A stretch of DNA of 64,000 nt from positions 1,240,001 through 1,304,000 of the forward strand of contig NZ_CP047028.1 of NCBI RefSeq assembly GCF_009796865.1, in the 5' to 3' direction. A model generated the notes under the pieces. That model searched no databases and was not told where the DNA came from. It worked only from the letters and a program-made list of their open reading frames with translations. The stretch comes from Formosa sp. L2A11. GTDB lineage: Bacteria; Bacteroidota; Bacteroidia; Flavobacteriales; Flavobacteriaceae. Shown one piece after another: positions 38,501 through 46,770 of the stretch (positions are counted from its first letter, which is position 1; each line of letters starts with the position of its first letter). Both the position numbers and the translations under genes were made by a program.

Positions 38501-38639
38501 TCCTCCAACGCGATCTACTCAAACTTTAGTAAAACTTAATGCAGGAGATCAAATTGTATTTGGGACAGATGTAGGTGTGGTTGGAGCTGCTTTGTTGAAC
38601 GGTTTTGAATATCAGTTCTCAATACATCAAGTTAAATAA
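32583..38639 (+). CDS. Giant collagen-like repeat surface protein with C1q-like C-terminus (frame broken by indels)
   Basis: One gene of about 2000 codons split over several frames. It starts with a signal peptide (ILLLLILFMAHVTYSQ) and a VGIGTDMPN head common in flavobacterial repeat proteins, then array A (15 modules around DNGDGTFTITYTDGSTFTT joined by GxxGxx linkers), then array B (about 22 modules of SAYDIAVDGGYTGTETEW with GTDG linkers), then a tail whose FSTTTGVFTAKQDGIYNINF resembles C1q/TNF beta sandwiches. Frame breaks lie near 34312 (extra T), 35305-35620 (many single-base losses) and 36990-37050. Clean frames lie between. No T9SS sorting domain is seen at the end. Confidence 0.75.
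33195..35300 (+). repeat. Coding tandem array A (285-bp period)
   Basis: Starts of the repeated GGTGTTGGAATAGCC lie at 33195, 33453, 33738, 34023, 34308 and 34594: spacings 258, 285, 285, 285 and 286. The copies are almost identical at DNA level, so expansion is recent. The last third (after 34740) has diverged, shorter modules. Confidence 0.9.
35300..37615 (+). repeat. Coding tandem array B (about 22 units of 90-120 bp)
   Basis: Each unit encodes SAYDIAVDGGYTGTETEW-IASLNG plus a variable number of GTDG/GSDG/GVDG triplets, so unit length varies in multiples of nine bases. GATTGCTTCATTA recurs about 22 times. The first units (35305-35620) are riddled with single-base losses compared with the rest. 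Confidence 0.88.
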
Positions 38640-38660
38640 AGTAAATAATGCAAGGTGTTT

Positions 38661-38700
38661 CTTATAGGTATTAAAGTGCTTATGTTTTTTAACCTATAAG
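38661..38700 (+). promoter_or_regulatory. Intra-operon hairpin after the repeat gene
   Basis: CTTATAGGT (38661-38669) pairs with ACCTATAAG (38692-38700), no T-run follows. It lies in the 203-base gap before the T9SS cargo gene and may be an RNA-processing or partial attenuation site. Confidence 0.35.
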
Positions 38701-38842
38701 AACACTATTGTGTTAGAAGAGTAACCTTAATCGAGTTTAGAGTGTTGCATTTAAGGAGTGAAAAAAGGAACTTTTATTTAAAAGTCAATATAGATCCCTT
38801 TGAATAACAACAAGTCTTCAAGATTAAAAAAAATATAGATTT

Positions 38843-40078
38843 ATGAAAAAACCTTTATTACATATATGCTTTTTATTGTGTGTTACTTCTGGTATCATAG
38901 CACAGACCTCTAACGATGGTGTTCTGTATATCAGTGAGAATACACAGTTTTCAACGGTATCTGGATTTAATAATTTAAGTCAGGGTACATTTAATAACGA
39001 TGGAGAATCTTTTATATATAGTGATTTTAATAACGATGGTGTGGTAGACTTTTATGAAGACACAGGTATCACGCAGTTTGTAGGTTCCGAAAATCAATAC
39101 ATTAGTGGGAGTCAGGTTAGCTATTTATATAATGTAGTTTTTAGTAATGGTAGTAACGATAATCCTTTTCATTTATCAGGAGAAATTAATGTTAGTGGAA
39201 TTGTAGATTTTGATGAAGGCATTGTCGATAATGATAATTTTGGTGGCGAATTTACCTTTAATATTTACGGAAATCATATTAACACATCAGATATTAGTTA
39301 TGTAGATGGATTTGTAAACAAATTAGGAGATGAGGAATTTGTGTTTCCTATTGGAGATCAAGGACATTATAGATTAGCTGGTATATCTGCACCTATTGAA
39401 TCAAATGACTTTTTTAAAATAAAGTATTATTATGAAAATTCTAATGCTTTGTATTCGCATGATCTTAAGGCCGATAATATAATGGAAATAGATCCCGAAG
39501 AGTATTGGGATGTACAAAACGTTACTGATAGTCCTAGAGGGTTAATTACATTGTCTTGGAGAGAGTATTCTATGACAGGAGGATTGATGGACGCAGTAGA
39601 AAACGAAGAGCTATCTATTGTTAGGTGGGATGAGTCTAGTAATATGTGGATAGATGAAGGCGGAGTTATCGATTTTGACGATCAAACCATTACAACTGCG
39701 GTGTCAGGCTACGGTATTTTTACTTTTGCCCGTCTAGAAACAGAACGGTTACCTTGTTCTTTAGAAGTTTACAATTATGTGTCTCCGAACGGAGATGGTA
39801 AAAATGATTATTTCGCTATAGAAAAAACAGACGATTCGTGTGTTAGAGAACTTAACGTTCAGATTTTTAATCGTTGGGGTGTTAAGGTGTATGAGATGAG
39901 TAATTACGGTGAAAATGGACGTGTTTTTGACGGGCATTCTTCAGGACGATTAACAGTGAAAGATTCCGATAAACTTCCTGCCAATACATATTACTATATT
40001 TTAAAATATAAATATGGAAGTGAGCAAGAAAATAACTCCCATAAAGAAGCCGGTTTTTTATACTTAAGCGATAACTAA
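38843..40078 (+). CDS. T9SS type B sorting domain (gliding motility-associated C-terminal) surface protein
   Basis: A 411-residue protein with a signal peptide (HICFLLCVTSGIIAQ). The C-terminal ~105 residues form the type B sorting domain: YVSPNGDGKNDYF, VQIFNRWGVKVYE and a final AGFLYL. The preceding part is beta-rich with no recognised domain. Type B cargo is exported by the type IX system with help of a cognate PorP/SprF protein, and such a gene follows after one base. Confidence 0.85.
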   Translation: MKKPLLHICFLLCVTSGIIAQTSNDGVLYISENTQFSTVSGFNNLSQGTFNNDGESFIYSDFNNDGVVDFYEDTGITQFVGSENQYISGSQVSYLYNVVFSNGSNDNPFHLSGEINVSGIVDFDEGIVDNDNFGGEFTFNIYGNHINTSDISYVDGFVNKLGDEEFVFPIGDQGHYRLAGISAPIESNDFFKIKYYYENSNALYSHDLKADNIMEIDPEEYWDVQNVTDSPRGLITLSWREYSMTGGLMDAVENEELSIVRWDESSNMWIDEGGVIDFDDQTITTAVSGYGIFTFARLETERLPCSLEVYNYVSPNGDGKNDYFAIEKTDDSCVRELNVQIFNRWGVKVYEMSNYGENGRVFDGHSSGRLTVKDSDKLPANTYYYILKYKYGSEQENNSHKEAGFLYLSDN

Positions 40079-40079
40079 T

Positions 40080-41024
40080 ATGAATAAAATTAGAATGACT
40101 TCAAAAAAAAGAAATATAGCTGTTTTAGTGTTCGTGTTGAGTTTGTTTTTTATAGCACCGACTATGGAAGCACAGCAAGATTCGCAGTACACGCAATATA
40201 TGTATAATACGATTTCTATAAACCCTGCATATGCTGGATCTCGAGAATCTTTAAGTATGCTTGGTGTGTATAGAAGCCAATGGGTTGGTTTAGATGGCGC
40301 TCCGGAAACACTAAATTTTTCTGCACATTCACCTATAGGAGTTCAAGGTGTAGGTATTGGTTTAGGTGTTTTAAGCGATAAATTAGGGCCTACTTCAGAG
40401 AGTATCTTGTCATTAGACTTTTCTTATACTCTAAGGTTAGCTAAAAATTTAAAATTAGCTTTAGGAGTAAAAGGAGGTGTGTCTATGTGGAATTTAGATC
40501 CTACCAAATTAAATATCCAACATCAGAATGATGTTAGTTTAAATCAGCAAGACTACAGTTCTCCAATTATTGGTTCAGGAGTATATTTATATACAGATAA
40601 ATGGTATGTTGGTTTATCTACGCCTAATTTTTTAGAAACGAAACATTATGACGATATACAAGCTTCTACATTTACAGAGAAAGCACATTTATATTTAATG
40701 GCTGGATATGTTTTTGAAATGAATCAGCGTCTGAAATTAAAACCTGCTTTTTTAGTTAAATCTGTTACAGGTTCTCCTTTAGCAGTAGATTTATCTTTAA
40801 ACGCACTTATTAATGATGGACTAACATTAGGGATGTCTTATCGATTAGATGCTGCAGTTAGTGTATTGGCAGGGTTTCAATTAACCAATACAATTATGGT
40901 TGGGTATACCTACGATTATGATACAACAGAATTAGGAAATTATAACGATGGTTCTCATGAAATACTTTTACGATTTGAATTAGGTACCAGACGAAGAGGG
41001 ATAGTGAATCCTAGATTCTTTTAA
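40080..41024 (+). CDS. PorP/SprF family outer membrane protein
   Basis: A 314-residue protein with an N-terminal membrane segment and the family opening QDSQYTQYMYNTISINPAYAG, then a beta-barrel-like sequence with GVYRSQWVGLDGAP. SprF-like proteins are outer membrane partners needed for secretion or attachment of type B T9SS cargo. It is immediately downstream of such a cargo gene and 15 bases before the OmpA gene. Confidence 0.9.
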   Translation: MNKIRMTSKKRNIAVLVFVLSLFFIAPTMEAQQDSQYTQYMYNTISINPAYAGSRESLSMLGVYRSQWVGLDGAPETLNFSAHSPIGVQGVGIGLGVLSDKLGPTSESILSLDFSYTLRLAKNLKLALGVKGGVSMWNLDPTKLNIQHQNDVSLNQQDYSSPIIGSGVYLYTDKWYVGLSTPNFLETKHYDDIQASTFTEKAHLYLMAGYVFEMNQRLKLKPAFLVKSVTGSPLAVDLSLNALINDGLTLGMSYRLDAAVSVLAGFQLTNTIMVGYTYDYDTTELGNYNDGSHEILLRFELGTRRRGIVNPRFF

Positions 41025-41039
41025 TAAAAAAATAGATTA

Positions 41040-42983
41040 ATGAAAAATAATATATCCTTTTATAGTTTGTTCTGGTTGTGTTTAAGCATGGTTGCTTTTA
41101 CAAGCGTTCGTGGGCAAGAAAAAAAAATAATTCGGGCGAATCAGGATTATGAAACATTAGATTTTGTAAATGCTCAAAAAATATATTTATCAGTAGCAGA
41201 AAACGGTTATAAGTCTGAAGAATTATATACTAAATTGGCTAATAGTTATTATTTTAATGCGCAATATGATCAGGCCGTAAAGTGGTATGATGATTTGTTT
41301 TCTATGGTTGAAAAACCTAAAGAAGATATTATTTATTTACGCTATTCTCAAGCATTAAAAGCTTTAGGGAAATCTAAGCAAGCCATGAAGTATTACAATA
41401 TTTTTGTAAGTAGAAATAATGTAGAAGAAACACCTTTATTGGCAGAAGATTATTTAAAATTAATTAAAGAAAACTCAGGGAGATATGATTTAGATCCGCT
41501 TAGGAAGCTATATAATAAAAATAAAATTTCTTTCGGACATGTCATGATCAAAGACACTTTGTATTATGCCTCTACAAAAGATTCTGATGATTTTTTAAAT
41601 AAAAAAAGTGGCTGGGACGGTCTTAGTTTTTTATCGTTATATGAAATAGAACTGGATTCTTTAAATCAGGCTATTGGTGATCCTAAAATGCTAAAAGGGA
41701 ATTTAAAAGGGAAGTATCATGAATCTTCACCTGTATTTACAACCGATAATAGAACGATGTATTTTACAAGAAGTAACACTAAGGTAGATAATAAAACAGC
41801 AGATTATAAGTTGAAGATTTATAAATCTGAAAAGGTAAATAATAAGTGGCAAGAAGCTGTAGAGTTATCTATTAATGGTGATGATTTTTCAACAGCTCAT
41901 CCTGCATTAAGTTCAGATGGGACAAAGTTGTATTTTTCATCAGATCGTCCAGGTGGTTATGGCGAATCAGATCTTTATGTGGTTACTATATCTTCGGGCG
42001 GAGATCTTGGAGAACCTGTAAATCTAGGACCTGAAGTAAATACAGAAGGAAAGGAAACGTTTCCTTTTGTAACGGCTCTTAATGAGCTTTATTTCTCTTC
42101 AGACGGGCATTTCGGTTTAGGAGGATTAGATATTTTTTACATCAAGATTCTAGACAATCATTATGGACATTTATTAAATATAGGAGAGCCTTTAAACTCT
42201 AATGCAGACGATTTTGCATTTGGAATAGATTTAAAAACAAAAAGAGGTTTTATAAGTTCTAATCGCTCTAATCGCGATGGCGAATTTGTTTATGATAATA
42301 TTTATGTATTTAAAGAAAAAGCACCAGTAATTGATGTATATCTTTCTAATATAGACGGGTATGTTATCGATAAACAATCTAAACAACCTATTCGAGATGC
42401 TAGAGTAAGTTTAACAGATTCTCATGGCGATGTGTTTCAGGAAGTTGTAACCGATCAGAATGGATTTTATATCGTTAAACCCGATAAATTTAAATCGTAT
42501 TTCTTAAAGTCAGAGAAAGAACGTTATGATACTAATGAGAGTGTTGTTAAAGTGAATGCAGCACATCAAGAAATTAATTTTGAATTACAACAAAATGTAG
42601 TAGATCTTGTTCCTGGAATGGATTTAGCAGAAGTGTTAAATATTCCAATAATTTATTTTGATTATGATAAGTCAAATATTCGAGCGGATGCCGAAGTTGA
42701 ACTGCAAAAAATACTTGAGGCTTTAATGACGTATCCTAATTTAAAATTAGAAATAAGAGCACATACAGATAGTCGTGGTAGTGACGATTATAATATGAAA
42801 TTATCTGCGAGACGTGCACAATCTGCTCTAGATTATTTAATAGGGAAAAATGTAGATAGTGCTAGATTAAAAGCAACAGGTTTAGGCGAGACAGAAATGG
42901 TTAATAAATGTTCTAATGGTGTAGAATGCACAGAGGCAGAACATCAAAAAAACAGACGTAGTGAGTTTATAGTTACAAAGTAA
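41040..42983 (+). CDS. OmpA family protein with TPR, PD40 and carboxypeptidase-regulatory-like domains (PorE-like)
   Basis: A 647-residue protein: signal peptide (ending SVRGQ), TPR-like helices (about 30-150), PD40 beta-propeller repeats (YFTRSNTK, LYFSSDRPGGYG, ELYFSSDGH), a carboxypeptidase-regulatory-like domain (about 440-515, NIDGYVIDKQSKQPIRDARV) and a C-terminal OmpA peptidoglycan-binding domain (YFDYDKSNIRADAE ... LSARRAQSALDYL). It probably anchors the PorP/SprF-cargo complex to the cell wall. Last gene of the adhesin operon. Confidence 0.9.
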   Translation: MKNNISFYSLFWLCLSMVAFTSVRGQEKKIIRANQDYETLDFVNAQKIYLSVAENGYKSEELYTKLANSYYFNAQYDQAVKWYDDLFSMVEKPKEDIIYLRYSQALKALGKSKQAMKYYNIFVSRNNVEETPLLAEDYLKLIKENSGRYDLDPLRKLYNKNKISFGHVMIKDTLYYASTKDSDDFLNKKSGWDGLSFLSLYEIELDSLNQAIGDPKMLKGNLKGKYHESSPVFTTDNRTMYFTRSNTKVDNKTADYKLKIYKSEKVNNKWQEAVELSINGDDFSTAHPALSSDGTKLYFSSDRPGGYGESDLYVVTISSGGDLGEPVNLGPEVNTEGKETFPFVTALNELYFSSDGHFGLGGLDIFYIKILDNHYGHLLNIGEPLNSNADDFAFGIDLKTKRGFISSNRSNRDGEFVYDNIYVFKEKAPVIDVYLSNIDGYVIDKQSKQPIRDARVSLTDSHGDVFQEVVTDQNGFYIVKPDKFKSYFLKSEKERYDTNESVVKVNAAHQEINFELQQNVVDLVPGMDLAEVLNIPIIYFDYDKSNIRADAEVELQKILEALMTYPNLKLEIRAHTDSRGSDDYNMKLSARRAQSALDYLIGKNVDSARLKATGLGETEMVNKCSNGVECTEAEHQKNRRSEFIVTK

Positions 42984-43102
42984 TTTTTAATAGCCCTCTT
43001 TTTCTGATAGTCTTATACATGTTTTGGTAGATTAATAGCAATAAATATCATTTTATATTTTATAGATTAATAGCACTTAAAAGGAGGGTTTTTTATATTT
43101 AA

Positions 43103-43147
43103 AAAGCAACAGATACTATCTTGAATTAAGACTGTATCTGTTGCTTT
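43103..43147. terminator. Strong bidirectional terminator
   Basis: A perfect 14-bp stem, AAAGCAACAGATAC (43103-43116) with GTATCTGTTGCTTT (43134-43147), flanked by A and T runs. It separates the OmpA gene from the convergent hydrolase gene. Confidence 0.8.
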
Positions 43148-43155
43148 ATTTATTA

Positions 43156-43995
43156 TTATTTTAAAAATCCGATTACGGTATCCACAACCTCTTGTAGTTG
43201 TGCAGATACTTCTTTTTTATCCCAAGGATGGGAAGTACCAAAAACATGGTTGGCGCCATCTATAATTTTTAATGTACTGTTAGGATTCCATTCATGCAAT
43301 TTATAAGCTTCTTCAATAGGTACGCTAGTATCTGCATTACCTTGAATTATAAGATATGGAATTTTTAAATGCGAGACGGCTCGCTTTATAGTTAAGCGCT
43401 TTTCGTTTGCTTTAAAATCTTCAAAATATTGATAGTAATGTGGCATATTTTGTTTTGTACGTCCGTTAATAACATATTCTACGCCATTTGCTTTCCATTG
43501 TTCTAAGGCTTTTCCGCTAGACATACGTTCAGCATAGTCACTTACGCCTGCTAAGGTTATTACGCGTGAAATTCTAGGGTCTTCTTCAGCTTTTATAGTT
43601 ACTATACCACCAGCTCGACTATGTCCGAAAAGAACTATGTTTTTAGAGTCTGCTTCAGAGGTGTAATTGTGTTGTATAGTAATCCAATCTATAACAGATT
43701 TTAAATCGTCTAGTTCTATCGAGTAATTATTTTGTCCGAAAGCCTCTAAATCTGGAAAATCTATAGGCTGTTCTGGCGTGCCGCCATTGTGAGAGAAGTT
43801 AAATTTTATAAAGAAAAATCCAGCATTTGCAAAAGCTTCTGCCATTTGGTTCCATGCACCCCAATCTTTAAAGCCTTTGTAGCCGTGGCAAAAGATTATA
43901 ATAGGTTTAGGAGTATTGTTTTCTGTGTAAAATACATCTGTTAAGATGGGTTTGTTATGTGTTCCTGGAATTAAAATGTTTGTAATACGTTTCAT
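43156..43995 (-). CDS. Alpha/beta hydrolase
   Basis: A 279-residue hydrolase of the dienelactone/acyl-peptidase type. Nucleophile Ser126 lies in FGHSRAGG, the acid in QGNADTSVP, the His in GANHVFG; the oxyanion HGYKG is near residue 38. No signal peptide, so cytoplasmic. Single gene. Substrate unknown. Confidence 0.87.
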   Translation of the reverse strand: MKRITNILIPGTHNKPILTDVFYTENNTPKPIIIFCHGYKGFKDWGAWNQMAEAFANAGFFFIKFNFSHNGGTPEQPIDFPDLEAFGQNNYSIELDDLKSVIDWITIQHNYTSEADSKNIVLFGHSRAGGIVTIKAEEDPRISRVITLAGVSDYAERMSSGKALEQWKANGVEYVINGRTKQNMPHYYQYFEDFKANEKRLTIKRAVSHLKIPYLIIQGNADTSVPIEEAYKLHEWNPNSTLKIIDGANHVFGTSHPWDKKEVSAQLQEVVDTVIGFLK

Positions 43996-44084
43996 AACGC
44001 GATGGTGTTTTCTTAAAAATTAAGTACTATAAAATTAAAACTTTATAATTGCTTAATAAAACATTCATCTAAAAAAAAAGGCAT

Positions 44085-44117
44085 AAAAAAAGAGTGAGAT
44101 AACCAGTCCCACTCTTA
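44085..44117 (-). terminator. Terminator of the 44171 gene
   Basis: On the minus strand AAGAGTG and CACTCTT pair around a 16-base loop and are followed by seven T. Confidence 0.65.
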
Positions 44118-44170
44118 CAAACAAACTAACTAATTGACATAGTTTAACTAACTATCTATTAAAATTAAAA

Positions 44171-44776
44171 CTATATTTTGAATTGCTCAACGTATTCTCT
44201 TCCGTTAGCATTTACTATTACTTTATAATTTCCTGAATGTTTTTTAGATAAAGAGTAGATACGATTGATATCTGCAGTATCTGAAAATTTTTCAGTGTGA
44301 ATTAATTCATAATCTAATTCACTATTGTTAGTAGTGTAATAAATTTTTACTTCTACATTTTCTTTTTCTAAATCTAATTTAGAAACATATATTTTGTTTT
44401 CTTCAAATTTTACAACTGGCTTAAAAATGCTTTTTTCAGATGCTTCATTAAAAGTTACTGCTCCTAAAGATACTGTAAAAGGCATAATTTGAATTTCAAA
44501 ACCTTTTTCATGTTCAAAAGAATAGTCACCGTCAGGTAAAGCTGTTAAATCAAACTTGTTATTGTAAAGACCAGAAGTTTCAATAGTCGTGTTGTATAAA
44601 ACAATACCGTAATCATCTTTAATAGATAATTTTTGACCTTCTTTTACATTATTAAGTGTTAAAACAATTTCTGATTTTGTTCCTTTTAAATTATCCGAAG
44701 ATGTGTTAGCGAAACTAGAAACACCAGTTGTTAAGGCTAACATTAAACTGAATACTAATACTTTTTTCATAATCAT
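44171..44776 (-). CDS. Secreted protein of unknown function, beta-sandwich type
   Basis: A 201-residue product with a signal peptide (VLVFSLMLALTTGVSSFA, cleavage near 24). The mature part reads as two short beta-rich domains (LTLNNVKEGQKLSIKDDYG, YKVIVNANGREYVEQF), like the DUF3244-type secreted proteins of Bacteroidota, though I cannot assign a family firmly. Starts at 44776 or 44770; the second (MKKVLV) is the more usual. Single gene, divergent from the AraC regulator. Confidence 0.7.
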   Translation of the reverse strand: MIMKKVLVFSLMLALTTGVSSFANTSSDNLKGTKSEIVLTLNNVKEGQKLSIKDDYGIVLYNTTIETSGLYNNKFDLTALPDGDYSFEHEKGFEIQIMPFTVSLGAVTFNEASEKSIFKPVVKFEENKIYVSKLDLEKENVEVKIYYTTNNSELDYELIHTEKFSDTADINRIYSLSKKHSGNYKVIVNANGREYVEQFKI

Positions 44777-44949
44777 TAATTTTAATACTTAATTACATTA
44801 CAAAGGTATGTGGCTTGTCTTGTGTAGAAAACATCGATATTGGCTATTTTGTATGCTATATTAACTGTAAATAAATTGTTAAGGTTATGATATGGTAAAA
44901 TAGTACATATTAGGGTTAATTATACACATGCTATACCATATACATTTTG

Positions 44950-44957
44950 TATTTTTG
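44950..44957 (+). promoter_or_regulatory. -7 promoter box of the AraC regulator
   Basis: TATTTTTG fits TAnnTTTG and lies 22 bases before ATG 44979. It falls inside the longer open frame, which argues for the downstream start. Confidence 0.55.
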
Positions 44958-44978
44958 CCACATAAATGTGAAAGTCTC

Positions 44979-45848
44979 ATGAAGTTAAAACCAACTTACG
45001 AAAAGGTAACACCAAGTTTTGGAAGCTCGTTGGTGGTAAGGCAACATACGCAAGAAGCCCACAAGAGCAAGGCTTTCTGGCATTTTCATCCGGAATTAGA
45101 ATTAGTATATGTAAATAAAGGACAGGGAAAAAGGCATATAGGGAATCACTTATCGTACTTTAATAACAGTCAACTTATACTAATAGGTTCTAATTTACCC
45201 CATAATGGATTTGCAGATAGGTTAACTGCACGTGGTTCTGAAACTATTGTCCAGTTTTTACCTAATTTTTTAGGAGATACGTTTCTTAAGCTACCAGAAA
45301 TGGAGCGTATAGCCATGCTTTTTGAACGTGCTAAAAAAGGGGTGCTATTTAAACCTGAAACAAAATTGGTTGTCGGACCTAAAATTGAAGCTTTAATAGA
45401 ATATCAAGGTTTTAATCGTGTTTTAAAATTACTAGAAATTTTAAACGACTTGGCAATGTCTGAACATTACAGTTTATTAAATGTAGATGGTGTCGCTTTT
45501 GAAACAGAACCTCAGGATAGTGCTAAAGTAGATGTAATTTTTAGATATATAAACAATAATTTTCAGCGTCATATTAGTTTAGAAGAAATTGCTGATCAAG
45601 CAAACATGACGGTGCCTGCATTTTGCAGATTCTTTAAAAAAGCAACTGGTAAAACCTTTACTAAATTAGTAAATGAATACCGTGTAGTGCATGCAACTAA
45701 ATTATTGCAAGAAAGTGAAATGAGTATTACCGACATTTGTTTTGAATGTGGTTTTAATAATTTTTCTCACTTTAATAAATTTTTTAATGAAATAACAGGA
45801 ACTAGTGCTTCTAAATATAGAAGTGAAATGACACGTATTATCCAGTAA
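44979..45848 (+). CDS. AraC family transcriptional regulator with N-terminal cupin
   Basis: A 289-residue regulator. The N-terminal half is a cupin sensing domain (AFWHFHPELELVYVNKGQG, SNLPHNGF); the C-terminal half is a two-HTH AraC domain (ISLEEIADQANMTVPAFCRFF, ITDICFECGFNNFSHFNKFF). The frame is open from 44928, but the -7 box argues for ATG 44979 (MKLKPTYE). Such regulators in flavobacteria often control sugar or stress genes; its targets are unknown. Confidence 0.88.
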   Translation: MKLKPTYEKVTPSFGSSLVVRQHTQEAHKSKAFWHFHPELELVYVNKGQGKRHIGNHLSYFNNSQLILIGSNLPHNGFADRLTARGSETIVQFLPNFLGDTFLKLPEMERIAMLFERAKKGVLFKPETKLVVGPKIEALIEYQGFNRVLKLLEILNDLAMSEHYSLLNVDGVAFETEPQDSAKVDVIFRYINNNFQRHISLEEIADQANMTVPAFCRFFKKATGKTFTKLVNEYRVVHATKLLQESEMSITDICFECGFNNFSHFNKFFNEITGTSASKYRSEMTRIIQ

Positions 45849-45870
45849 ATAAATTGAGTTTATGAATGGC

Positions 45871-45910
45871 AAAATCCTCAGGTTAATTATTAATCTGAGG
45901 GTTTTGTTTT
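45871..45910. terminator. Terminator between AraC and HD genes
   Basis: AAAATCCTCAGGTTA pairs with TAATCTGAGGGTTTT (two G-U pairs), followed by GTTTT; it serves the plus strand and probably the convergent HD gene. Confidence 0.7.
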
Positions 45911-45940
45911 GTAATAAAGTATAATTTATTGCTTAAGTAA

Positions 45941-46594
45941 TTATTTTTCTCCATTCCATTCTGCATAAAACTGATCTAAGAAGTTAACCATGTAATCATG
46001 TCGCTTAGTCGCTATTTCTTTTCCTGTTTTAGTATTCATCTTGTCTTTTAAAAGGAGAAGTTTTTCGTAAAAATGATTAATTGTAGGGGCAGTAGATGCT
46101 TTATATTCTGCTTTAGTCATATTTAAATTCGGAGCAATCTCTGGATCGTGAATGGTTCTGTTTTTAAATCCGCCATAATTAAATGTTCTGGCAATACCAA
46201 TAGCGCCTATAGCGTCTAAACGGTCTGCATCTTGCACCACATCTAATTCTGGAGATGTAAAAGTGGCTTTAAAGTTTCCGCCTTTATAAGATATGTTTTC
46301 AATAATATTAGTAACATGAGTTGCTGTGGCTTCATCAATATTAATTTCTTTTAAAAACGCCGAAGCTACTTTTGGTCCCACGGTTTCATCGCCATCATGA
46401 AATTTACTATCGGCTATATCGTGAAGCAAAGCACCAAGTTCAACAACAAACAAATCAACATGTTCTGTTTTTGCTATTAATTTTGAATTTTTATAAACAC
46501 GTTCTATATGAAACCAGTCGTGTCCGCCTTCGGCACCTTCTAATTTTTGTTTTACAAAGTTAATTGTAGTCTGTATTTGTAAGTCTTTAGTCAT
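45941..46594 (-). CDS. HD domain phosphohydrolase
   Basis: A 217-residue protein with the HD metal-binding series: H29 (DWFHIERVY), H58-D59 (LLHDIAD) and a later D in VVQDADRLDA. This is the YedJ-type cytoplasmic HD hydrolase family acting on phosphoesters or nucleotides. Single gene with its own start 14 bases inside the preceding terminator region. Substrate unknown. Confidence 0.88.
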   Translation of the reverse strand: MTKDLQIQTTINFVKQKLEGAEGGHDWFHIERVYKNSKLIAKTEHVDLFVVELGALLHDIADSKFHDGDETVGPKVASAFLKEINIDEATATHVTNIIENISYKGGNFKATFTSPELDVVQDADRLDAIGAIGIARTFNYGGFKNRTIHDPEIAPNLNMTKAEYKASTAPTINHFYEKLLLLKDKMNTKTGKEIATKRHDYMVNFLDQFYAEWNGEK

Positions 46595-46607
46595 AGCTAT
46601 AAAAGTA

Positions 46608-46639
46608 AAAATTCCTAACTGAGACAGAAAGGAATTTTT
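46608..46639 (-). terminator. Terminator after the desaturase gene
   Basis: AAAAATTCCT (46608-46617) pairs with AGGAATTTTT (46630-46639). On the minus strand it follows the desaturase stop and precedes the HD gene. Confidence 0.6.
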
Positions 46640-46667
46640 GAGGTTTAATTATGTTTTAGTTGTATAT

Positions 46668-46737
46668 CGTCATTCTGAACTTGATTCAGAATCCCGTGTT
46701 TCTATTTGTTTGATGCTGAAATAAATTCAGCATGACG
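46668..46737. repeat. Composite dispersed inverted repeat, copy 2
   Basis: Two palindromes: ATTCTGAACTTGATTCAGAAT (46672-46692; an inverted repeat with arms ATTCTGAA/TTCAGAAT) and ATGCTGAA/TTCAGCAT (46713-46733). The whole is framed by CGTCA and TGACG. The second palindrome equals 837-862. Confidence 0.75.
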
Positions 46738-46770
46738 TGACCGAAACAAAACTAAGCGTAAGTTTCAATA

